A DNA stretch of 64,000 bases. It comes from Candidatus Hecatella orcuttiae. GTDB lineage: Archaea > Thermoproteota > Bathyarchaeia > Hecatellales > Hecatellaceae. Under the pieces are notes generated by a model that saw nothing but the letters and a program-made list of their open reading frames with translations, made no database searches and was not told where the DNA came from. Position 1 is the stretch's first letter. Each line of letters begins with the position of its first letter. The translations under genes were made by a program, and so were the position numbers. Below are positions 1 to 8,468 of the stretch, in pieces. The stretch is taken from assembly GCA_002011035.2 (NCBI GenBank), contig MTLY02000001.1, positions 375,342-439,341 of the forward strand, given 5' to 3'.

Positions 1-2
1 AC

Positions 3-800
3 AAGGATAGGGCGAAGATAATAGCCGGGGGAACCCAAGTCTACGAAACCGCCATGAAAGGCATGATCCCAAAAGTTGAAAAGCTACTGGACATCAGGAA
101 GCTCGGGCTCAATTACATCAAAGAAGAAGGGGGCCATGTGAAGATAGGCGCCATGACCACCTTCACAGATATGCTGGAGTCAGAACTGCTGAAGAAGGCG
201 CTTCCCATCATAGTCGAGGCGGTTTCCCTCATTCGCCCCGTGCAAATAAGAAACGTAGCCACCATGGGAGGAAGTATTTGCAGCGGGCTTCCCTTCTTCG
301 ACATACCCTCAGCGCTGCTTACCTTAGACGCGACGGTGAAAGCCGTCAGTTCCAGCGGGGAAAGGGTTTTGAATGTAGACGGGTTTTTCATAGACTATTT
401 TCTGACAGCATTGAAGCCGAATGAGCTGATTACAGAGATAGCGATACCGAAACCGCCAGCCAATACGGGGTCGGCGTTTCTGAAGATGGAAAGGACCCTT
501 GTCGACCTCCCCACAGTAAACACAGCAGTAAGGCTGACTATGGATAATGGGCGATGTAAAGTTGCGAGAATAGCCGTGGGGGCGGTAGCTCAGGTTCCCC
601 TAAGGCTCAAGAAAGCTGAGAAAAGATTGGAAGGAAAGGAACTAACAGAAGCAGCCATCGCTGAAGCCGCTGAGGAAGCATACAGAGAAGTTAAACCGGT
701 CAGAGGTGTTCATGCCTCTGCCGAATACAAAAGACACGTGTGCAGAGTCCTAGTTAAGCGCGCTCTAACTCAGGTGAAAGAAAAGCTGAAAGGAGGCTGA
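3..800 (+). CDS. FAD-binding subunit of a xanthine dehydrogenase/CO dehydrogenase-family molybdenum hydroxylase (5' truncated)
   Basis: The reading frame is open from the first bases of the window, so the gene starts upstream. The first visible residues, IIAGGTQVYETAMKG, are the FAD-binding loop of CoxM/XdhB-type medium subunits. The second FAD motif follows at about nt 250-300 (RNVATMGGSICSG, then a Pro-Phe-Phe-Asp stretch). These subunits pass electrons from the 2Fe-2S subunit to FAD and on to an acceptor. About 265 residues are visible against a usual 280-290, so only a short N-terminal part is missing. The next gene, a 2Fe-2S subunit, follows 7 nt after the TGA stop, so the three subunits form an operon. 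The substrate cannot be read from this subunit. Family assignment is firm. Confidence 0.93.
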   Translation, partial: KDRAKIIAGGTQVYETAMKGMIPKVEKLLDIRKLGLNYIKEEGGHVKIGAMTTFTDMLESELLKKALPIIVEAVSLIRPVQIRNVATMGGSICSGLPFFDIPSALLTLDATVKAVSSSGERVLNVDGFFIDYFLTALKPNELITEIAIPKPPANTGSAFLKMERTLVDLPTVNTAVRLTMDNGRCKVARIAVGAVAQVPLRLKKAEKRLEGKELTEAAIAEAAEEAYREVKPVRGVHASAEYKRHVCRVLVKRALTQVKEKLKGG

Positions 801-807
801 GTGAGCG

Positions 808-1281
808 TTGAAAAAAACCATAAGATTAACCGTGAACGGGGAAGACTACACCGTATCCATTGAGCCTTTTGACACTTTAAACAAAGTTTTGAGAGAATAC
901 CTTGGCCTAACAGGAACCAAAAAAGGCTGCGATTACGGAGGCTGCGGGTCGTGCACGGTGATCGTGGACGGGAGAGCCGTTTACTCCTGCATGTTTTGGG
1001 CAGGTCAAGCCGATGGGAGGAAGATAACGACGATAGAAGGGTTGGTGAAAAACGGCGAACTGGACCCAATTCAGGAGGCGTTCATTCAGCATGGGGCAGT
1101 TCAATGCGGCTACTGCACTCCCGGCATGATCATGAGCACAAAAGCCCTGCTGGATAAAAAGTCGAACTTCACCGAAATGGAAGCCAGGGAAGCCATCGCC
1201 GGCAACCTTTGCAGGTGCACTGGCTACGTGAAGATCGTGTCGGCGATGATGTCCTTGGCTAAAAAATCTTCGGAGGGATAA
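808..1281 (+). CDS. 2Fe-2S subunit of molybdenum hydroxylase (CoxS/XdhC-like)
   Basis: A 157-residue protein with the two-cluster layout of small subunits of this family. A plant-ferredoxin-type motif lies near the N-terminus (CDYGGCGSCTV, plus a later Cys in YSCMFW). An all-helical C-terminal domain carries CGYCTPGM and CRCTGY. Length is normal. The start is TTG at 808, 11 nt after AGGAGG (791-796) inside the end of the previous gene. A GTG at 801 is nearer the Shine-Dalgarno sequence but out of frame. The subunit shuttles electrons from the molybdenum centre to the FAD subunit. It sits between the FAD subunit and, after a tiny zinc-ribbon ORF, the molybdopterin subunit. Confidence 0.95.
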   Translation: MKKTIRLTVNGEDYTVSIEPFDTLNKVLREYLGLTGTKKGCDYGGCGSCTVIVDGRAVYSCMFWAGQADGRKITTIEGLVKNGELDPIQEAFIQHGAVQCGYCTPGMIMSTKALLDKKSNFTEMEAREAIAGNLCRCTGYVKIVSAMMSLAKKSSEG

Positions 1282-1286
1282 GAACC

Positions 1287-1400
1287 GTGTCTGGGCTGGG
1301 TTATCAGAAATGCCCCAAGTGCGGCTATGAGTTAAACCCGCCTATGGCTAGGTTTTGTGTAAAATGTAAGGCAGTTCTGCCTAGAAAGGTTCCAATGTAA
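1287..1400 (+). CDS. 37-residue zinc-ribbon microprotein inside the hydroxylase operon
   Basis: This very short ORF starts at GTG 1287, with GGAGGG at 1272-1277 nine nt upstream, and ends at TAA 1398-1400, 14 nt before the ATG of the large subunit. Translation gives 37 residues with CPKC at 9-12 and CVKC at 24-27, spaced by 11 residues, followed by a short basic tail. This is the pattern of a single treble-clef/zinc-ribbon knuckle. Position, ribosome-binding site and the two CxxC pairs make it a credible gene despite its size. Its role is unknown. It could help in metal or cofactor handling or bind the hydroxylase, but nothing in the sequence decides this. Confidence 0.65.
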   Translation: MSGLGYQKCPKCGYELNPPMARFCVKCKAVLPRKVPM

Positions 1401-1414
1401 GAAAGGGGATATGT

Positions 1415-3724
1415 ATGACTGAACTGTCGGTTGTTGGGAAAAGGATTCCGAGAGTTGATGCCAAATCTAAAGTTTCAGGAAGAGCCGTATATTTCGGAGA
1501 CACCGTCCTACCTAGGATGGTCTACGGGAAAATACTTCGAAGCCCCTATCCCCATGCACGGATAACAAAAATAGACACCAGCGAAGCGGAAAAGCTACCT
1601 GGAGTCAGAGCCACCCTCACCTACAAGGACGTCCCCCGGGTTATAACCTACATAGGGCACCTGCATCCTCCAGACACCCCGCTCGACCGATACATTCTGG
1701 ATAATGTTGTGCGCTACGTAGGCGACGAAGTGGCGGCGGTGGCGGCGGACAGCCCGGAAACAGCGGCGGAAGCTGTTGAGAGAATCCATGTGGAATATGA
1801 ACGTCTACCAACCGTCTTCGACCCCGAGGAGGCGATGGAACCTGGGGCTCCGAAGCTCCATGATGAAGGAGAATTCATCTTCGATATGGATCGAAACATT
1901 GCGTCCCACATAAAACTGGCTTTCGGCGACGTGGAAAAGGGCTTTAAGGAGTCAGCGGTGGTCGTCGGCCCTGAAAAATTCAAGGTTTCAGCAGCCCACA
2001 CGAACCCCATAGAACTGTACGGCTGCATAGCCCAATGGGACCCCCTAGAGAACAGGGTGACATTCTGGGCTCCCAGCCAGATGATCTTCAGATTCCGCAC
2101 CGTCCTAGCCCACCAGTTGGGCTTGCCGGAAAACAAGGTGCGGGTTATATCACCCTACGTGGGCGGAGCCTTTGGAAGCCGATGCCACGTTTACCCGTTT
2201 CACGCCATCGCCGCTTTTCTCTCCAAGAAAACAGGCGGCAGACCTGTGAAGATCACGCTTTCAAGGGAGGAAACCTACGTAGGCGGCACCAGCAACAGGC
2301 ATCCAGGGACCCTTACGTTGAAAATGGGCGCAGCGAAGGACGGGCTGTTTAAAGCCTTCGATGCGAGGATAGTCTTCAGCGCCGGGGGATACGCCTATGT
2401 GAGCAGCGGCCCCATAGGCTTCTGCTGCTCCATCATCACCTCCCTCTACAGGTTCGGCGCCTACAACGTCGAAGGCTACAACGTGTACACCAACACTCCG
2501 CCGAGCGGAGCCTTCAGAGGATTCGGAGGCCCTCAAGCGCATTTCGCCCTTGAGCAGATCGTCGACATGGTGGCTGAGGAGCTGAAACTTGACCCCATAG
2601 AGTTGAGGAAGAAAAACCATGTCCGCGTCGGAGATGTTATCCACTGGAGCGGAGTGGAGGTCAGAACCTGCGGCTTGGACGAATGCCTCGACAAAGGGGC
2701 GGAGGCCGTAGGCTGGAAGCGGAGATACGACTCAGCCTACCGGGGAACAGGCGTCAAGAGGCGAGGCATCGGTGTTGCTATGATGGAGCATGTCAGCGGA
2801 ACAAAGTATATTCCCGGGGAAGCGGAGATAACCAGCGCGATAATCAAGCTGGATGAAAGCGGAAAGATTACTCTGCTCTCCCCCGCCCACGAGCTTGGAC
2901 AAGGCTCGAGAACGGTTGCCACACAGATAGTGGCTGAGGAGTTGGAGGTAGACCCTGAAGACGTCGTCATACCGGAGCTGGACACGGACTATCTACCTTA
3001 TGGGCTGGGTAGTTTCGGAAGCCGATACACCTACGTCGACGGCACCTTGATCAGGGCCGCGGCGGCTGATACCAAGAGGCAGGTCTTGGAATGGGCTGCT
3101 AAGAAATTCGACACAACGGTGGCGAACCTAGAATACAAAAAGGGGAAAGTCACCGTGAAAGGAGCTCCTGAAAACACGGCTACACTGGCTGAGATTGTCA
3201 AATTTGCTCAATGGTACAATCCCGACGACGTGGGAGCCATCATAGGGAAGGCCACAGGTCCCCCGCTCTACAACGCCCCGCCCTTCGGAGTTCAGTTCGC
3301 AGAGGTGGAAGTGGACGTGGAAACAGGGGTGGTGAAAGTTCTGAAGCTGGTGGCGGCTCACGACGTAGGGAAAGCTATCAACCCCACAACAGCGGAGGGA
3401 CAATTGGAGGGAGGCTTGACCCAAGGGCTAGGCTACGCGTTGACAGAAGGCGTGATAGTGGACCCTGAGACCGGAAAAGTCCTCAACAGCGACCTTATGG
3501 ACTACAAAATCTTCACAGCCTTGGACATGCCGGAAACCAGGGTTTTCCTCATCGAACCCATCGACCCCACCGGGCCTTTCGGCGTTAAAGGCATAGGGGA
3601 GCCTGCGCTGGTTCCCACCGCTCCAGCCATAGCCAACGCCATATATAATGCAATAGGTGTAAGAGTTAAAGAGCTCCCCCTTCTCCCAGAGAAAATTTTG
3701 AAAGCTCTTGAAGAAAAACAGTAA
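1415..3724 (+). CDS. Molybdopterin-binding large subunit of xanthine dehydrogenase/aldehyde oxidase-family hydroxylase
   Basis: A 769-residue protein spanning the whole CoxL/XdhA-like length, with the a/b hammerhead domain at about 15-125 and molybdopterin-binding regions after it. Visible motifs are VGGAFGSRCHVYP (~245), SGAFRGFGGPQAHFALE (~365) and HELGQGSRTVATQIV (~500). Near the C-terminus is GVKGIGEPALVPTAPAIANA, whose Glu matches the catalytic base of the family. The mid-protein loop reads GAFRGFGGPQ, as in xanthine/aldehyde/benzoyl-CoA-type enzymes. It is neither the AYxCSFR loop of form I CO dehydrogenase nor the AYRGAGR loop of form II, so CO oxidation is unlikely. It presumably hydroxylates an N-heterocycle or aldehyde. 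The amidohydrolase next door hints at purine-like substrates, but that is inference. Confidence 0.93.
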   Translation: MTELSVVGKRIPRVDAKSKVSGRAVYFGDTVLPRMVYGKILRSPYPHARITKIDTSEAEKLPGVRATLTYKDVPRVITYIGHLHPPDTPLDRYILDNVVRYVGDEVAAVAADSPETAAEAVERIHVEYERLPTVFDPEEAMEPGAPKLHDEGEFIFDMDRNIASHIKLAFGDVEKGFKESAVVVGPEKFKVSAAHTNPIELYGCIAQWDPLENRVTFWAPSQMIFRFRTVLAHQLGLPENKVRVISPYVGGAFGSRCHVYPFHAIAAFLSKKTGGRPVKITLSREETYVGGTSNRHPGTLTLKMGAAKDGLFKAFDARIVFSAGGYAYVSSGPIGFCCSIITSLYRFGAYNVEGYNVYTNTPPSGAFRGFGGPQAHFALEQIVDMVAEELKLDPIELRKKNHVRVGDVIHWSGVEVRTCGLDECLDKGAEAVGWKRRYDSAYRGTGVKRRGIGVAMMEHVSGTKYIPGEAEITSAIIKLDESGKITLLSPAHELGQGSRTVATQIVAEELEVDPEDVVIPELDTDYLPYGLGSFGSRYTYVDGTLIRAAAADTKRQVLEWAAKKFDTTVANLEYKKGKVTVKGAPENTATLAEIVKFAQWYNPDDVGAIIGKATGPPLYNAPPFGVQFAEVEVDVETGVVKVLKLVAAHDVGKAINPTTAEGQLEGGLTQGLGYALTEGVIVDPETGKVLNSDLMDYKIFTALDMPETRVFLIEPIDPTGPFGVKGIGEPALVPTAPAIANAIYNAIGVRVKELPLLPEKILKALEEKQ

Positions 3725-3793
3725 AGGCGGCCGACCTCACCCAGCCCTAAGCTGGAGTTTCAGGGGAAAGGTGAAGCCGCGCTTTTCTCTTTT

Positions 3794-5824
3794 TTAGCTG
3801 TGTATTTCTAAGTCCACCGGCTTCAGTTCTTCTGTGTCCGTGAGGCCGAACTCGGTTATCTTGTAGGTTGGGATGAGGGGGTAGGCCATGAACGCTAGGG
3901 TGAGGAAGGGCGCCCTTATGGTGCAGCCTAAGGTCCTAGTGGCTTCCACCGTCTTCTCCATCTCCACGGCTACCTCTTCAATGGGTTTTTCCGAAAGGAT
4001 GCCCAATATCGGCAGTTGCATTTCGCTGAGGATTTTGCCTCCGTCCACGACCACAAATCCTCCGTTCATTTCCTTTATCCTGTTAACGGCTCTTGCCATG
4101 TCTGCGTCGTTGGTTCCCACCACGATGATGTTCTCAGGGACTGGAGCGTAGGATTCGCCTATGGCACCCCTCTTAAGGTTGAAGCCTTTGATGAAGGCTT
4201 TCCCCATCAACCCAGACCCTTTATGCCTCTCGACCAAAGCCACCTTCAGAACATCGTTGTCGACATCGGGCATGATGAGCCCATTGCTGACCTTCAGTTT
4301 AGCGGTTTTCCTCTCGGAAATAAGCGAGCCGTCCACAACACCTATTACTCTCACTTCAACTTCACCTGAGGATTTTGTCTTTATTTCAAAATCCTCCGGG
4401 CGGAAGTCTCGGGGGAGGTTGAAGGTTTTCCTCATGAAATCCGGGTAAACCGGAGTTTTAATCTCGCCTGTGAAGCGCCCTTTCTCAGCCACGACCTTCC
4501 CGTTGGCTATGACCAACTCCGCCCTGAAATCGGAGAGGTCGTTGACGATGACTATGTCGGCGATCTTACCTTGGGCAATGCTCCCTATCTCCTTGTCTAC
4601 CTTAAAGTACTCCGCAGCGTTTATTGTAGCCATTTGGACAGCGACAACGGGGTCTAGCCCCAGCTTCACCGATTTCCTGATCTTATAGTCCAAGTGCCCG
4701 TACTTCGTGAGGTCCACAGGGTCCTCTTCGTCGGTGCAGAACATGAAATGCCGCGGATCCACCTTATGCTCTGTCACGGCCTTGATCACATTAGCCAAGT
4801 CCGTGGCCGCAGACCCTTCCCTCACCATGATCTTTAAGCCAAGCCTCACTTTCTCCAACGCCTCCTCCGCAGCCACGGATTCATGGTCTGAAGAGGGGCC
4901 GAAGGCCATGTAGGAGGCTAGGTTTCTCCCCGAAAGCTCGCAGGCGTGACCTACCACTATCTTATTCTCCCGCAGAGTTTTTCGTATCAAATCCCTGACA
5001 GCTGGGTCAGAGAGGGTGGGCGCTTGAACCTCGCACAAGGCGACGGTGGGCCCCCATCCGATCATGATGGACAACTCATCCGGGGTAACTTTGTCCGTGT
5101 TTCCCAAGGGGTTGTTCTGCAGATACGCCAACAGCGGCACATTGAAGAGGATTTTGAGAGGAGTACCCTGAGACTCGGCTAAGGCAAACTTGATAGCTTC
5201 CACCCCAGCCACAGCGCCGTATTCGTAAAAGTCGCTGGCAGTGGCGGTTGTGCCTCTGGGCAGCAAGGCCTTGGCAAGGTTTGACATGGTCAAATGCGTT
5301 CCAGCCACATGGTAATGAGTGTCAATCAGCCCCGGCACCAGATATTTACCTTTGGCGTCGATGATCCTTGTTTTCTCGCCTACGAGGTCATCCAGTTTTT
5401 CGTCGATCATGGCTATTCTTTCCCCGTAAACAGCTACGCTGGTTTCGTAGATTTCAGCCGTGTGAACGTTCACCAGTTTTCCGTTCTTAACTACGATGTC
5501 CGCCTTCAAACCCTTGTCCAGCAACAGATCCGACAGCTTAGACCTTGCATCGTAGACCTCTTCCCCGGTCTCCGGCCAGACTTCAAACCACACGGGATTT
5601 CGGCCGTCGGGGCACACCAGCAGATACTTGCCCTTCTTGTCGAAGGTAAAGGGAGCCTTCCACCCCAACCCGAAGATAATGTTCCAGAAAGCCACCAGAG
5701 CGCTGGGGCATAAGCCTCCGTGGATTTTTTCATCCTCATCGATCAGGAACTCGTGGCCTACTTCATGCCCTGCATGACAGTAGCCTTGTTTCTTAACAAC
5801 CTTCAGTCTGACTTTCCGAAGCAA
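3794..5824 (-). CDS. TIGR04076-like domain fused to adenine-deaminase-like amidohydrolase
   Basis: A 676-residue protein in two parts. Residues ~1-85 resemble the small TIGR04076 family: Cys17, GHEVGHEF, GGLCPSA, and CPDGRNPVWFEV. Residues ~105-676 resemble adenine deaminases (COG1001): VPGLIDTHYHV (metal-binding HxH), LLPRGTT, GHACELSG, SSDHESV followed by EEALEKVRLG, CTDEEDPVDL, and a C-terminal deaminase region. The metal motif is HYHVAGTH where adenine deaminases usually have HVHIESS, and the later PHE segment is FYE, so the substrate may not be adenine. The start is TTG 5822-5824, with GGAGGG six nt upstream. It converges with the hydroxylase operon and precedes a corrinoid methyltransferase pair. 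The fold is firm; the reaction is probably hydrolysis of a cyclic amidine or amide. Confidence 0.85.
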   Translation of the reverse strand: MLRKVRLKVVKKQGYCHAGHEVGHEFLIDEDEKIHGGLCPSALVAFWNIIFGLGWKAPFTFDKKGKYLLVCPDGRNPVWFEVWPETGEEVYDARSKLSDLLLDKGLKADIVVKNGKLVNVHTAEIYETSVAVYGERIAMIDEKLDDLVGEKTRIIDAKGKYLVPGLIDTHYHVAGTHLTMSNLAKALLPRGTTATASDFYEYGAVAGVEAIKFALAESQGTPLKILFNVPLLAYLQNNPLGNTDKVTPDELSIMIGWGPTVALCEVQAPTLSDPAVRDLIRKTLRENKIVVGHACELSGRNLASYMAFGPSSDHESVAAEEALEKVRLGLKIMVREGSAATDLANVIKAVTEHKVDPRHFMFCTDEEDPVDLTKYGHLDYKIRKSVKLGLDPVVAVQMATINAAEYFKVDKEIGSIAQGKIADIVIVNDLSDFRAELVIANGKVVAEKGRFTGEIKTPVYPDFMRKTFNLPRDFRPEDFEIKTKSSGEVEVRVIGVVDGSLISERKTAKLKVSNGLIMPDVDNDVLKVALVERHKGSGLMGKAFIKGFNLKRGAIGESYAPVPENIIVVGTNDADMARAVNRIKEMNGGFVVVDGGKILSEMQLPILGILSEKPIEEVAVEMEKTVEATRTLGCTIRAPFLTLAFMAYPLIPTYKITEFGLTDTEELKPVDLEIHS

Positions 5825-5998
5825 TTTAAACCCTCCTTAATTAAGCTGATTTTTGACTTTTTAAAATTTATGCATTTAATTTCTCAACTGCCAGTTGGTT
5901 CGCTCCACAGCCCCTCCTTTCCGCTAAAAAGAAAAATAGCCTAAAACAATTCTGTCACAAGGCAAGACTTCCCAGCTTCCCTTGGGCGGGCAGATGTT

Positions 5999-6274
5999 AT
6001 GGAATGCATCTTCAAGCATGATGACAGTTGCATGATCTGCGAGGCTCATAGGCTACACGGCAGACCCATCGCCTATGTAAGGGATGAAACTCATAAAGCC
6101 GAGTTCTGCCGTAAGGGACGGTTCCGCGAATGCCCAGTGTACATTGAGGCTAGGGAGAACCCGCTTGCCTGCAGTTTCACCCCATGCCATCACCATATCT
6201 ACTACCCACACTACCTTTGCGTCTCGAAATATCTGAAATTAGTGAAAACCGAGCTACGCCACAATAGAGTTTAG
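5999..6274 (+). CDS. Small Cys/His-rich protein, function unknown
   Basis: A 91-residue protein with eight Cys (3, 11, 14, 37, 45, 58, 63, 74) and eight His, including CMIC and CHHHIYYPHYLC. This strongly suggests metal or Fe-S binding. The CRKGRFRECPVYIEA segment looks like part of a Cys-rich domain rather than random translation. It lies alone on the plus strand between two minus-strand genes, and its stop (TAG) is 27 nt from the convergent MttB-like gene. I do not recognise the family. High Cys content with regular spacing supports a real gene. No clear Shine-Dalgarno precedes the ATG. Confidence 0.55.
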   Translation: MECIFKHDDSCMICEAHRLHGRPIAYVRDETHKAEFCRKGRFRECPVYIEARENPLACSFTPCHHHIYYPHYLCVSKYLKLVKTELRHNRV

Positions 6275-6300
6275 GAGGCCTAAGTCCTTTACCCGTGCTC

Positions 6301-7758
6301 CTAGCTATGTTTTCGCTCTGCGGCTTTCACTATTTCCCTTATTTTGGCTTGAGCTTCTTTGTCCAAAGGTTCAGGTTGATGGACGGACAGAATTTCTTTG
6401 ACTTTTTCCTTCGCCACTTGGAAGAGGTCTTTGCCTCCGCCCTGTTCCCATTCTTCTCTGGTGGTTCTGTCGCTGAGCTGGGGCATCCATTGTTCCTGTC
6501 GGAAGTATTTTTTGGTGTGCTTGTGCTTTATGAAGTTCCCTCCGATGCCGATTTCTTTGATGATGTCTACGGCGAGCGTATCCTCGTTTACCTCGATGCC
6601 TTGCAGTATTCTTCCCGCCAGTTCACATATTTCATGGTTTAACAGTATCTGCGGATAGCTTGAAGCCAAGAGGCTGTCCACCCACCCGGATAACGCTCCA
6701 TGGACGACATCAGCTCCGGACAGGGTTGAAAAGAGGATGCTGGCAGCTTTCTCAAAGCCGGCTTGAATGTCGGAGATTTTAGATTCAGTGGCTCCCGCGG
6801 TTCCTATGTAGGGTACATCGTAGTAGCGGGCTAGTTGCGCCGACGCAGCCACCATCAGAGGCATCTCAGGCCCTCCGGAGGCAAAGCAAGCGTATCTCTG
6901 GTCGAGAACAGCGGCGAAGGAGCCTATCAGCGTACGTGTCCCCGCCCGAGTTGCCTGAGCCAACGTCAACCCGGCTAGAAGCTCAGCGTTCTGCACGACA
7001 AGCGTACCCGCCAAGGTAGCCGGCGCTGTCCCTCCGGCTTGGGGCAGCGTCCAAACGGTTACCGGGAGGCCTTCTTTGCTGAATTCCACGATGCCGCCTG
7101 CTACGCCATCCCCTATTATCAGGGGAGAGGTGAGGGATTCCTGACAGCTTAAGATAGGCTTTTTCCGAAGCTCGGCTTCACCGCCGACGACAGCCTCGCA
7201 CATCTTGATGATGTCCCTCGCCCCTTCCGCATCGTAGGTGTCGGCTATGAGGTGTTTTCCCGTATTATTCAGCAGCGTCTCCACGATGTATCGGTCTGCA
7301 ATTATCCCCGGTATATCTTGGGGAATAGCCTCGGTCATGACCATGTGAGGGTATTTTAGGGCGTCGAGAATCCTGATGATGTTGGCCAGGTCTTCCCGGC
7401 TGGTGGGCCTGCGTCTCCCCGTGTCCATGTCTAAAATGTTGGGGGCTCCGTAACCGTTCACCAAGTAAACCTGACGGGTTCCAAGCGTTACCTCGTTCTT
7501 CGGACTTCTTCCATAGAGGGTAAACCGGTGAGGCGCCTTCTTTACCATCTCCTTAACAATGTGGGAGGAAATCCTCACCACTTGCTTTTGAAAGTCAACT
7601 TCAGCGCCCACGCCGCTCATGATCTTAAGAGCTTCTTCATTTTCTATTCTCATGCCAACTGTTTCAAGAACCTCCAAAGTGGCTTGGTGAATGTCGTAGA
7701 CCTCTTCGCTGCTCAGAGGCTCGACCACCCGTCCATACAGAGGTCTTATTCCCTGCAT
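6301..7758 (-). CDS. MttB-family (COG5598) methyltransferase, non-pyrrolysine type
   Basis: About 485 residues, homologous along its length to the trimethylamine methyltransferase MttB superfamily: an early LEVLETVGMRIENEEAL segment, YLVNGYGAPNILDMDTG, PILSCQESLTSPL, and a C-terminal IGIGGNFIKHKHTKKYFRQEQ with a following WMPQLSDR segment. No in-frame TAG interrupts it, so it is the pyrrolysine-free branch, which includes glycine-betaine demethylases (MtgB). Those enzymes move a methyl group from a methylated amine to a corrinoid protein, and the corrinoid protein gene lies immediately upstream. The ATG at 7756-7758 with GGAGGA six nt upstream is a better start than the GTG at 7764. The gene ends in TAG, as do other genes here, so TAG acts as an ordinary stop. 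The methyl donor is unknown. Confidence 0.9.
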   Translation of the reverse strand: MQGIRPLYGRVVEPLSSEEVYDIHQATLEVLETVGMRIENEEALKIMSGVGAEVDFQKQVVRISSHIVKEMVKKAPHRFTLYGRSPKNEVTLGTRQVYLVNGYGAPNILDMDTGRRRPTSREDLANIIRILDALKYPHMVMTEAIPQDIPGIIADRYIVETLLNNTGKHLIADTYDAEGARDIIKMCEAVVGGEAELRKKPILSCQESLTSPLIIGDGVAGGIVEFSKEGLPVTVWTLPQAGGTAPATLAGTLVVQNAELLAGLTLAQATRAGTRTLIGSFAAVLDQRYACFASGGPEMPLMVAASAQLARYYDVPYIGTAGATESKISDIQAGFEKAASILFSTLSGADVVHGALSGWVDSLLASSYPQILLNHEICELAGRILQGIEVNEDTLAVDIIKEIGIGGNFIKHKHTKKYFRQEQWMPQLSDRTTREEWEQGGGKDLFQVAKEKVKEILSVHQPEPLDKEAQAKIREIVKAAERKHS

Positions 7759-7770
7759 CTTCACTCCTCC

Positions 7771-8436
7771 TTACTCAGCGCCTAAAAGACGTTTAGCAAC
7801 CTCCACTGCATGCACAGCGTCTCTTCCATAGCCGTCTGCGCCTGCTTCTTCTGTCCATTCCGGTGTGATGGGGGCTCCGCCTAGAATAACCTTGACCTTG
7901 TCGCGGAGTCCAGCTTTTTTCAGCTCTTCGACGACTTCCCGTTGCTTCGGCTTGGTGGTGGTCATGAGGGCGGAGAGCCCTAAAATGTCAGGTTTAATCT
8001 CGCCCACTTTCTGAACGATGACGCTGCTGGGGATGTCTATTCCTAAATCAACAACTTCAAACCCCGAGGCTGCAAGCATGGTCGCCACAATGCTTTTGCC
8101 AATGTCGTGAATGTCGCCTTCCACCGTGGCTATGAGCAGTTTTCCTTTTTTGGCAACAGCTTCCCCGGCGAGAAGATGAGGTGTAACCACTTCGGTGCCA
8201 GCCTTCATGGCCTCACCGGCCATCGCCAAATCCGTGAGAAACATTTCCCTCCTTCCAAAAGCATCCCCCACATATCTGACGCCTTTAGCCAAGCCTTCTT
8301 CCAGTATTTTTAAGGGGTCTATTTTCTGTTCAAGGGCCTTCTTCACTAGGTCGACGGTTTTTTCCGCGTCGCCTTCCACAACAGTTTGGCTGATTTCTTC
8401 CAGAATTTCTTTCTCACCCAATGATAGCCACCTCAT
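7771..8436 (-). CDS. Corrinoid (B12-binding) methyltransferase protein, MtbC/MttC-like
   Basis: About 220 residues with an N-terminal helical cap (~10-90) and a B12-binding Rossmann domain carrying GDIHDIGKSIV, the DxHxxG motif whose His is the lower cobalt ligand. LGLSALMTTT and VILGGAPIT follow. It would carry the methyl group between the MttB-like enzyme (12 nt downstream, same operon) and a second methyltransferase feeding C1 metabolism. The start is uncertain. ATG 8436 lies about 27 nt from a TATA box (8457-8467), which suits a leaderless message. A TTG at 8421 has GAGGTG seven nt upstream, and a TTG at 8445 is also in frame. Confidence 0.92.
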   Translation of the reverse strand: MRWLSLGEKEILEEISQTVVEGDAEKTVDLVKKALEQKIDPLKILEEGLAKGVRYVGDAFGRREMFLTDLAMAGEAMKAGTEVVTPHLLAGEAVAKKGKLLIATVEGDIHDIGKSIVATMLAASGFEVVDLGIDIPSSVIVQKVGEIKPDILGLSALMTTTKPKQREVVEELKKAGLRDKVKVILGGAPITPEWTEEAGADGYGRDAVHAVEVAKRLLGAE

Positions 8437-8455
8437 GTTTTTCAAATGTTGCGGG

Positions 8456-8468
8456 TTTTTTATATATG
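8456..8468 (-). promoter_or_regulatory. TATA box of the corrinoid/MttB-like operon
   Basis: Read on the minus strand this is a run of A/T with core ATATATAA followed by A's. It lies about 21-31 nt upstream of ATG 8436, the spacing expected for an archaeal leaderless promoter. No competing strong TATA box is seen in the gap up to the preceding insertase gene. Confidence 0.6.

Noticed and set aside
1415-3724. Calling the large subunit a CO dehydrogenase
   Set aside because: The active-site loop lacks the AYxCSFR/AYRGAGR motifs and matches GAFRGFGGPQ of the broader hydroxylase group.
6301-6303. TAG at the end of the MttB-like gene as a pyrrolysine codon
   Set aside because: It lies at the natural C-terminus, and read-through reaches a TAA three codons later. 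Other genes here also end in TAG.
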